The notes under the pieces are model-generated. The model had not been told where the DNA came from. It ran no database searches and worked only from the letters and a program-made list of their open reading frames with translations. DNA of 64,000 nucleotides from Coriobacteriaceae bacterium AM113-163 (GTDB lineage: Bacteria; Actinomycetota; Coriobacteriia; Coriobacteriales; Coriobacteriaceae). Shown here piece after piece: positions 17,666 to 24,561 of the stretch. The DNA lies in contig JAQDWB010000011.1 of NCBI GenBank assembly GCA_027673765.1, positions 8,871 to 72,870 on the forward strand, given 5' to 3'. Within the stretch, counting starts at the first letter, position 1, and each line of letters opens with the position of its first letter. A program made the translations under genes and the position numbers.

Positions 17666-19225
17666 ATGGAATCGACTGATGTACTGGTAATTGGATCTGG
17701 CATTGCGGGCCTTTGCGCCGCCATCGAAGCGGCACGCACGGGTGCAACCGTCACTGTGGCATGCGCCGGCAAGACTATGAGTGGATCGACCTTCTTCCCC
17801 GGAACCTGGGGCCTGGGGCTTATCGGACCCGTTAACGAAGACGACGAACAAGACCTCATCGATACCATCCAGACCGTTGGTGGCGGCGTCGCCGACCCCG
17901 AGCTTGTCCAGACGTTTGTCCACGGCATTCCCCAGGCAATTGAATGGCTCGAGCAAGACTTGGGCGTTGAGCTTCAGCGTCCGCAAAGCGCCGAAAGCGC
18001 TCAGCAAAAGCAGTTTATCCCCTGCTTTGACCACAAGACGCGCATGTGGCGCGGCCTCACCCGCAAGCCCCTTGAGGACGCTCTGACGACCCGGATCGAG
18101 TCGCTCGGCATTCGCCTGCTCCCCCGCCATGAGCTTATCGACCTTGTTGAAGATACGGACGGAAAGATTGTCGGCGCCACGCTCTACGACCGGACAAACG
18201 AGCGTCTCGTGCCTATGGCAGTCAAGGCCACTATCATCGCTGCGGGCGGCACGGGTGGCCTGTTCGAGCGCAGCCTCACTTCCGCCGACGTGCTCAGCTC
18301 ATCACAGGCTATCGCGCTGGCGCACGGTGCGTCCCTTACTAATATAGAGTTCATGCAGATGATGCCCGGCTTTATAGAGCCCAAGCGAAACCTTGTTTTT
18401 AACGAGAAGACCTGGCGCTACGTCAAGTTCGACCAGCCGGTCGATAACGCCGACGATAAGCTCGACGATCTGCTCGAGCAACGCTCCGGATATGGTCCCT
18501 TCACTTCGCGTCTGGATTCTCGCGCTATCGACCTAGCCATCGACCAAGCGGGAGCCGAAGGCCTGGCGCTCCACTACGATTTCCCCCGCGAGGATGTCCC
18601 AGAGTTTGTGCAGACCTTTGCCACCTGGCTGCAAGACGAGCACGGCATCGCCCCGACCGACGAGATGCGCGTTGCGATGTATGCCCACGCCGCTAACGGC
18701 GGTATCAAGATCGACATGACCGCGTACACGGGCGTTGAGGGCCTCTACGCCTGCGGTGAGGCAACAGGCGGCATGCACGGCGCCGACCGCATCGGCGGCT
18801 TGTCAAGCGCCAACGGCATCGTGTTTGGGCGCATCGCGGGCGTCTCAGCGGCTCACGCGGCACTGGACGCTCCCGAGGCGGCCGCTCCGATGGATATCGC
18901 CCTCCCTCAGTATGGCATTGCCACAACAGATGCCGAACGCCTGACACACAGCCTTAAGCACACGATGAGCACCTATTGCATGATCGACAGGACCGAAGCA
19001 GGTCTATCCAAGGCCCTGCAACAGCTTGAAAGCCTGAAAGACGAGGCAACGGCGCTGAGCAAGCCGCATGCCAATGACAGCGAGATCGCAGCCCTCGCCC
19101 GCCTGCAATCGCAGAATCAGCTGGCAACGGAGATGGTCAAAGCCATGCGCAAGCGGACCGAAAGCCTGGGTTCGCACTATCGATCGAATAAAACTGGACA
19201 CCTATCTAGAGCAGAGCACAACTAA
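17666..19225 (+). CDS. FAD-dependent oxidoreductase, fumarate reductase/GlpB-like flavoprotein
   Basis: Flavoprotein of 519 residues. The N-terminal dinucleotide-binding fold is STDVLVIGSGIAGLCAAIEA (GxGxxG), and the C-terminal FAD-contact region is GVEGLYACGEATGGMHGADR. Members of this family (succinate dehydrogenase/fumarate reductase flavoproteins, L-aspartate oxidase, GlpB) reduce or oxidise small acids. The substrate here is not clear. No signal peptide or heme motif is present, so it is cytosolic. The ATG at 17666 has AAAGGA five bases upstream. It is a single gene with a weak hairpin after it. Confidence 0.75.
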   Translation: MESTDVLVIGSGIAGLCAAIEAARTGATVTVACAGKTMSGSTFFPGTWGLGLIGPVNEDDEQDLIDTIQTVGGGVADPELVQTFVHGIPQAIEWLEQDLGVELQRPQSAESAQQKQFIPCFDHKTRMWRGLTRKPLEDALTTRIESLGIRLLPRHELIDLVEDTDGKIVGATLYDRTNERLVPMAVKATIIAAGGTGGLFERSLTSADVLSSSQAIALAHGASLTNIEFMQMMPGFIEPKRNLVFNEKTWRYVKFDQPVDNADDKLDDLLEQRSGYGPFTSRLDSRAIDLAIDQAGAEGLALHYDFPREDVPEFVQTFATWLQDEHGIAPTDEMRVAMYAHAANGGIKIDMTAYTGVEGLYACGEATGGMHGADRIGGLSSANGIVFGRIAGVSAAHAALDAPEAAAPMDIALPQYGIATTDAERLTHSLKHTMSTYCMIDRTEAGLSKALQQLESLKDEATALSKPHANDSEIAALARLQSQNQLATEMVKAMRKRTESLGSHYRSNKTGHLSRAEHN

Positions 19226-19233
19226 TCGATATC

Positions 19234-19270
19234 TATGGGCCCCGTGACCTCGAAGTGGCACAGGGCCCAT
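19234..19270 (+). terminator. Hairpin after the flavoprotein gene, possible terminator
   Basis: ATGGGCCC and GGGCCCAT are perfect arms around a 21-base loop. The T-rich tail is poor (TTCGTGT), so termination is uncertain. Confidence 0.4.
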
Positions 19271-19353
19271 TCGTGTCCGCACGGCAGCGTATCCTTATTT
19301 TGAGTACAGAGCGTGCAAAGCGCGCATAGACAATAGATCAGCGAGGAGGAGAT

Positions 19354-20214
19354 ATGGACAGTAGAGATATCGAGAAGTGGCGTGTCGAACTTGATAGCTA
19401 CGCCAATGTGGAAGACGGCGTTGAGTATTGACTCGCACGCGATTTAATGGAACCCATGGGATACACTCGATGGGAGAACTTCGCCGAAGTTGTTAAGAGG
19501 GCAAAAGTCTCGTGCGAAACAAATAAAACTCCATTTGATTCCCATTTTCGTGACACCACGAAAATGATAACTGCCGGTGTCGCCGCTCGCGCGGTTAAAG
19601 ACTACAAGCTTACGCGCTATGCATGCTATTTAATCGCCCAAAACGGAGATTCAAACAAGCCAGAGATCGCGCTCGCCCAGGCATACTTTGCCGTGCAGAC
19701 GCGCCGCCAAGAGCTCATAGAGCAGCGCTTCGCAGAGATTCAGCGCTTACAGGCGCGCCACTCGCTATCCGCTTCAGAGAAACAGCTCTCGGGTATTGCG
19801 TTCAAACGCGGCGTGGACTCCAAAGGATTCGCGATCATCAAGTCGAAGGGCGACGAAGCGTTATTCGGCGGCAGAAGCACGGCGGAAATGAAGCAGCAGC
19901 TCGGCATACCCAAGAGCGTGGCATTGGCGGACAGGCCAGCCGATGTTCTCATCAAAGCAAAGGACCTTACGAACTCGATGACGGCCTTCAACGCCGAGGA
20001 ACACGACCTGTACGGTCTGGACCAGATCAAGCAAGAGCACGTCGAGAACAACACAAGCGTGCGTGGCAGCCTCATCGACCGCGGAATTGTCCCCGAGAAC
20101 CTACCACCTGCCGAGGATACAAAAAAGCTCGAGCGTCGCGTGAAGGCAGACGAGAAGAAACTCAAGGAAGGTACTGACGGTTTTACTGATCCCCAGGGTA
20201 GACTCGATCTGTGA
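19354..20214 (+). pseudogene. dinD: dinD, DNA damage-inducible protein D, interrupted by one TGA
   Basis: DinD-family gene of 286 codons with a good ribosome binding site (GGAGGA) and ATG at 19354. Codon 26 (19429-19431) is TGA in the context GVEY-stop-LARDLMEPMGY. DinD proteins have Trp at this place (EYW-LARDL; QWSARQL in E. coli), so the change is a single TGG-to-TGA substitution. The rest of the frame is intact and matches the family closely (SRYACYLIAQNGD-type region, ALAQAYFAVQTRRQEL). E. coli DinD inhibits RecA activities. Internal initiation at the ATG at 19447 could still give a 255-residue product. No LexA-type box is visible upstream. Confidence 0.85.
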
Positions 20215-20256
20215 AAGCGGCTGTGCCCTTTCGGGTTCGGCCCCATGCGAGGTTAA

Positions 20257-20290
20257 TAAAAAAGACGGCCAACCTTCGCTGACCGTCTTA
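20257..20290 (-). terminator. Terminator of the tRNA-Lys/His unit
   Basis: Read leftward, AAGACGGTCA, 8-base loop, TGGCCGTCTT (one mismatch), then TTTT. It follows the tRNA-Lys 3' end by about 13 bases. Confidence 0.85.
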
Positions 20291-20302
20291 ATCATCTTTG
20301 GG

Positions 20303-20375
20303 TGGGCCGTCAGGGGGTCGAACCCTGGACCTTGGGATTAAGAGTCCCCTGCTCTACCAACTGAGCTAACGACCC
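20303..20375 (-). tRNA. tRNA-Lys (CUU)
   Basis: 73-nt cloverleaf. The acceptor stem GGGTCGT pairs with ACGGCCC (one U-G), the loop CTCTTAA gives anticodon CUU, and the T loop is GGTTCGAACCC. The discriminator is A; CCA is not encoded (CCC follows). Confidence 0.95.
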
Positions 20376-20400
20376 GATATCAACACGAAGCAAGAACTGG

Positions 20401-20475
20401 GGTGGGTAAAGGGACTCGAACCCTCGACCTACGGGACCACAACCCGTCGCTCTAGCCAACTGAGCTACACCCACC
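20401..20475 (-). tRNA. tRNA-His (GUG)
   Basis: Cloverleaf with anticodon loop TTGTGGT (GUG). The extra 5' G (20475) facing C73 (20401) is the tRNA-His identity pair. CCA is encoded at 20400-20398, unlike in the neighbouring tRNA-Lys. The two tRNAs are 25 bases apart and share a terminator. Confidence 0.95.
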
Positions 20476-20638
20476 GTGTCCTGTGCGCTTCGCGCTCGAC
20501 TATTATTGCAAGGAACGCCACGCGATGCAAGCCCCAATTTTCAAGAATTTTGAAAAGAGTTTTTCGAGCCCGTTTCGAGCAAATCCCACCGGTTCCATAG
20601 GAGTAAACTTGCTCCACCCAATGCTCGAAAGGATAGGC

Positions 20639-21820
20639 ATGAAAGAACTCTCCAACCGCACGGCGGCGTTTACCGATTCGGTCATCCGCCGCATGACGCG
20701 CATCTCCAACAAGTATGGTGCCGTCAACCTGTCGCAGGGCTTCCCCGATTTCGATCCCCCGGCGCAGCTGCTCGATAGCCTCAGCACCATTGCCACCGAC
20801 CCCAAGCCGCTTTACCACCAGTACTCCATCACCTGGGGCTCCCAGGCCATGCGCGAGGCGCTTGCCGCCAAGCAGGAGCACTTTATGGGCATGCCGATCA
20901 ACCCCAACGAGAACATCGTGGTCACCTGCGGCTCCACCGAGGCCATGATGGCCGCCATGATGACGGTCACGAACCCCGGCGACAAGGTCGTCATCTTCTC
21001 GCCATTCTACGAGAACTACGGCGCCGACACGATCCTTTCGGGTGCGGAGCCTATCTACGTGCCGCTCAACCCGCCCACCTTTGACTTTGACCGTGAGGTC
21101 CTGGAGGCGGCCTTCCGCGACAACGATCCCAAGGCGATCGTTCTATGCAACCCGTCCAACCCCTGCGGCAAGGTCTTTACCCGCGAGGAGCTCACCCTTA
21201 TCGCCGACCTGTGCAAAAAGTATGACGCCTACTGCATCACCGACGAGGTCTACGAGCACATCGTCTACGCGCCCCACGAGCACGTGTACATGGCCACGCT
21301 GCCCGGCATGTTTGAGCGCACCATCAGCTGCAGCTCGCTATCCAAGACCTACTCCATCACCGGCTGGCGCCTGGGCTACACCATCGCTCCTGCCGAAATC
21401 ACCGAGCGCATCAAAAAGGTTCACGACTTCCTCACCGTGGGCGCCGCCGCTCCCCTGCAAGAGGCCGTCGTCACCGCCCTCAACTTCGACGACAGCTATT
21501 ACCAGGAGGTCCTCGACCTCTACACCGCCAAGCGCGACCTATTCTGTCAGGGACTCGACAGCATCGGACTCACGCACAACGTGCCGCAGGGCGCCTACTA
21601 CGTGATGATGGATATCTCGGAGTTTGGCTATAACAGCGACCTCGACTTCTGCGAGGATTTGGCCTCCAAGGTGGGCGTGGGCGCCGTGCCCGGCTCGAGC
21701 TTCTTCCGCGAGCCCGTCAACCATCTGATTCGTTTCCACTTTGCCAAACGAGACGAGACGCTCAACGCAGCACTGGAGAACCTCAAGTTCCTGCGTGATA
21801 AAATCAAACCGCGCGGGTAA
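20639..21820 (+). CDS. PLP-dependent class I/II aminotransferase
   Basis: Fold-type I aminotransferase of 393 residues. SQGFPDFDPP, the cofactor region TCGSTEAMMAAMM, the Asn/Tyr pair NPSNPCGK and DEVYEH, and the Schiff-base Lys in SLSKTYSITGWRLGY are all in place, as is the substrate-carboxylate Arg near the C-terminus (NHLIRFHFAK). It belongs to the aspartate/kynurenine/methionine aminotransferase group; the exact amino acid cannot be read. The ATG at 20639 has AAAGGA upstream; the longer open frame overlaps the divergent tRNA promoter region. Confidence 0.88.
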   Translation: MKELSNRTAAFTDSVIRRMTRISNKYGAVNLSQGFPDFDPPAQLLDSLSTIATDPKPLYHQYSITWGSQAMREALAAKQEHFMGMPINPNENIVVTCGSTEAMMAAMMTVTNPGDKVVIFSPFYENYGADTILSGAEPIYVPLNPPTFDFDREVLEAAFRDNDPKAIVLCNPSNPCGKVFTREELTLIADLCKKYDAYCITDEVYEHIVYAPHEHVYMATLPGMFERTISCSSLSKTYSITGWRLGYTIAPAEITERIKKVHDFLTVGAAAPLQEAVVTALNFDDSYYQEVLDLYTAKRDLFCQGLDSIGLTHNVPQGAYYVMMDISEFGYNSDLDFCEDLASKVGVGAVPGSSFFREPVNHLIRFHFAKRDETLNAALENLKFLRDKIKPRG

Positions 21821-21837
21821 GGACGGCCCGGCACTAA

Positions 21838-22275
21838 ATGCACCCCGAGGCCGGTCACATCCTGGTCACGCGCGACCCGCGCGACACCATTGGCGAGCAC
21901 AGCGGCTGCCCCTTCCACGACAACTGCCTCGAGGGCCTCATCGCCGGCCCCGGCGTTAGAAAGCGCTGGGATGGCAAGAGCGCCGGAGACATGGCCGATG
22001 ACCCGGAGGCCATGGACCTGCTCGCCGGCTATCTGGCACAGGCACTCATGACCTACACGCTGTGCTACGCGCCGCAAAAGATCATCATCGGCGGCGGCGT
22101 GGCCGACCACACTCCCATCGTGCCGCTTGCACGCAAGAAGTGCGCCGAGATGCTCAACGGCTATATCGTCACGCCCGAGGTCAACGACATCGATACCTAC
22201 ATCGTCAACAACAGCCTCGAGGGCAAGCAGGGCATCATGGGCTGCCTGGCCCTAGGCGCACAGGCGCTTCAGTAA
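21838..22275 (+). pseudogene. C-terminal half of a ROK-family fructokinase, 5' part missing
   Basis: 145 codons matching only the second half of ROK sugar kinases. It begins at the zinc-binding segment HPEAGHILVTRDPRDT...GCPFHDNCLEGL (His and three Cys ligands) and continues to IIIGGGVADH and the normal C-terminus. The ATP-phosphate site and the catalytic Asp region of the missing first half are not found in the 18 bases between it and the aminotransferase stop or elsewhere nearby. No ribosome binding site is evident. A deletion probably fused the neighbourhood; a functional product is unlikely. Confidence 0.8.
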
Positions 22276-22355
22276 CAGACGCACCCACAGGGCGTGGCGC
22301 ACCCGGCAAATCCGACCTATGGAACGACGCCGCCACACCTCATATAAGCCCTCCA

Positions 22356-22405
22356 ATAAAAAAGGCCGCCTAGGACCAAACAATGCGTCCTTAGGCGGCC
22401 TTTTT
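22356..22405. terminator. Bidirectional terminator between the ROK remnant and the VanZ-like gene
   Basis: AAAAAGGCCGCCTA and TAGGCGGCCTTTTT arms around GGAC...GTCC give a long stem with A-runs and T-runs on both sides. The right arm is also the last codons (Ala-Lys-Lys-Ala-Ala-stop) of the leftward VanZ-like gene. Confidence 0.9.
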
Positions 22406-22840
22406 GGCGCACATCAGCGACCGTAAGAGATATCGGAGCACAACGCCCGTTGCCGCTCCACAGCAGTCGATCATCACATCAGTGATCATGCCGGCGCGTC
22501 CCGGCACAAAGAGCTGAATCGTCTCGTCGATCGAGGGAATCAGCAGCAGGAACACTGCCGTGGGCAGCAGCACGTCAAAGGTGCGTCGGCCCTCAAAATC
22601 AAAGGCGTGCGTTGCCAGGATGCCGAGCACCAAATACTCGGTAAAATGCGCGCATTTACGAACAACAAAGTTGGTCACCCATTCATATGGAAGTCCCACG
22701 CCGTGCAGGAAACCGCGGATAGCTTCCATGACCGTTAGGCTCAGTGAGCCCGACCCCGAGCCGGGAACCAGCGAATTGCCCCAGATCAAGAGCGCCATCA
22801 GGCAGGTTACGACCGCCCATTTTCGATTGATCTTAACCAT
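22391..22840 (-). CDS. VanZ-like membrane protein
   Basis: Small membrane protein of 149 residues with four predicted transmembrane segments. The family features are IWGNSLVPG early, RKCAHFTEYLVLGIL in the middle, and IDETIQLFVPGRAGMITDVMID near the end. VanZ relatives are linked to glycopeptide or lipoglycopeptide tolerance and envelope function; the mechanism is not established. ATG at 22840 with GGAGG about 12 bases upstream; a GTG at 22861 is an alternative. It follows the Ala-rich gene closely and is probably cotranscribed. Its last codons form one arm of the terminator. Confidence 0.82.
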   Translation of the reverse strand: MVKINRKWAVVTCLMALLIWGNSLVPGSGSGSLSLTVMEAIRGFLHGVGLPYEWVTNFVVRKCAHFTEYLVLGILATHAFDFEGRRTFDVLLPTAVFLLLIPSIDETIQLFVPGRAGMITDVMIDCCGAATGVVLRYLLRSLMCAKKAA

Positions 22841-22847
22841 GCAGAAG

Positions 22848-24248
22848 TTATGCCTCCGCACGGAGCGGCGCGAAGCTGGCGGTACCGCCCTCGATAACGC
22901 TCAGATAAGCACGGCCCGTACGCTTGGCGGTAGAGGACTGAAGACGCTCGATCTCTTCCTCGAGGATCTGATTGACGCGCTCGTGACGACGATTTTCCAT
23001 AATGCCGGCGGCAATAGCCTCGGCCCGCTCGATGCTCTCACGCGAGATACGGGCAGTATCCTCGGGGAACACAGCGCTGTGACGGCCGACATAGGCGGGG
23101 GCAGCAGGCTGAGGGGCAGCGACGGGAGCGGGGGCTGAAACAGGAGCAGGCTCGTCAATCTCATCCAGAATCGCGGTGGCGGCGGCCCACATACCCTCGT
23201 GGCCCGAGTAATCGGCCATGGGGACATCAACCTCGAGCGAGGCGTCCGGAAGGTCGCCGGTGTCGATGCGATCTTGGGCATCAATCGATGCGGTGATGGC
23301 TGCAGGCTCATCGAGGTCATCGAGATCGATGCCCGCGGCACCGGAGATGATAGGCATGCTGGCGAGGTTTGCATTGTACGGCGCAGCCTCAGCCGCCTGC
23401 TGCTGGGCAGGAGCGCCCCAAAGCGAGCTTTCGGCGGCACGGCGGGCGGCAACAGCCTCCTCGTCCGCGGTCATGGCTTCATCAACGTACGAATTATCGG
23501 CAGAAGCGTTCGCGTCCGCCGAGGTAGCGCTGTAGGCGTTATTGACCGCCGCATTGGCAACGAGTGCCACGAAAGCCGCCGTGCTGCCCGCAGGGGCGGC
23601 CTGGGAGCCCGACACGGCGCGTGCCGCGGCGGCGATATCATCGCGATTGAAGGAGCCGGTCTGCCCGCCGTTGGTGAGCTCGTCGATGGCGACTTGATAG
23701 ACGTCGCGCGAGCGTGCAGGGTCGCAGCTCACCGGCGAATCGTCGTCGAGCATGCTGTCGATCATGGACCAAGCCTCGGCCTCGTCCATAGCATCTGCGG
23801 CTCGAGCGATGGTAGGGACACCATCATCGACATGACGGCGCTGGAACGCACCAGTCAGGCCGGAAAGGAATGCCGAGGTAGACTGCTCCGACTGAGCCTG
23901 AGAAGCAGAAGCCGCAGCGTACGGAATCGCATCCTGCTGCTGAGCTGGAATCGAGGCGGTCTTGAACTCGCTTTGATGCTGATTGAGATTGGCGGCACCG
24001 CCCATGGCATCGGGCTGGAACAGACGCTCTTCACGCTGCGCACGATACTCGGAGATACCCAGCGAGGCGGCATAGATACCCACGCCCGCCACCGCGCCCA
24101 CGGCGAAGGGAACTGCACCCGCCACGACCGTCTCGTTCACCGACGAAAACGGCAGCGTCGCGGCATACATAACCACGGGAGCGGCAAGGCCGATCCCGCA
24201 CGAAAGTCCGGCAAGGACTGCTCGTTGTGTTGCATCAGAAGAAGCCAT
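22848..24248 (-). CDS. Ala-rich membrane-anchored protein of unknown function
   Basis: A 466-residue protein I do not recognise. Two hydrophobic segments near the N-terminus (about residues 8-28 and 40-62) are followed by a long low-complexity Ala/Asp/Glu-rich stretch (about 80-400) with no Cys-rich or catalytic motif. The end (about 410-466) is charged and helical: RRHERVNQILEEEIERLQ, then a basic stretch. The layout suggests a membrane anchor with a long acidic cytoplasmic region. The start has GGGGAGAG upstream. It precedes the VanZ-like gene, perhaps as one operon. Confidence 0.7.
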   Translation of the reverse strand: MASSDATQRAVLAGLSCGIGLAAPVVMYAATLPFSSVNETVVAGAVPFAVGAVAGVGIYAASLGISEYRAQREERLFQPDAMGGAANLNQHQSEFKTASIPAQQQDAIPYAAASASQAQSEQSTSAFLSGLTGAFQRRHVDDGVPTIARAADAMDEAEAWSMIDSMLDDDSPVSCDPARSRDVYQVAIDELTNGGQTGSFNRDDIAAAARAVSGSQAAPAGSTAAFVALVANAAVNNAYSATSADANASADNSYVDEAMTADEEAVAARRAAESSLWGAPAQQQAAEAAPYNANLASMPIISGAAGIDLDDLDEPAAITASIDAQDRIDTGDLPDASLEVDVPMADYSGHEGMWAAATAILDEIDEPAPVSAPAPVAAPQPAAPAYVGRHSAVFPEDTARISRESIERAEAIAAGIMENRRHERVNQILEEEIERLQSSTAKRTGRAYLSVIEGGTASFAPLRAEA

Positions 24249-24490
24249 GAGCTCTCCCCATCTTCCAGCACCCAAATCGCATCATTCAGTTGGCTGCGCG
24301 AGAGAAGATGAAGCAGGGCTATGCCCCAAAGCAACGGTATATGGTTCGTTTCATCTGCGTTTTCCGTCGCGAAGCTTAAAAGTTATTATGCGAAACCGTC
24401 CTGTCGATTGCAAGTGACGATGTCGGATTGAAACGGGAAACCTGCTGCTCGTCGGTCTTACGGTCAAAAATAAGCGCGGAGCGGCGCTAT
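24249..24490. other. Intergenic region downstream of rho
   Basis: About 240 bases that hold the upstream region of the Ala-rich gene. No gene or recognisable repeat is seen. Confidence 0.4.
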
Positions 24491-24524
24491 AGAAAAGGGC
24501 CGAGGCTCAAAGCCCCGACCCTTT
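24491..24524 (-). terminator. Terminator of rho
   Basis: Read leftward, AAAGGGTCGGGGCT, 3-base loop, AGCCTCGGCCCTTT (one mismatch), then TTCT. It lies about 40 bases after the rho stop. Confidence 0.75.
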
Positions 24525-24561
24525 ATCGCATTGATGACTATCGCTGCGCGTGGATGACAAC

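Noticed and set aside
19429-19431. TGA read as tryptophan (alternative code or recoding)
   Set aside because: Other genes here use TGA as a normal stop (for example sufD), and no recoding signal is visible. A point mutation is simpler.
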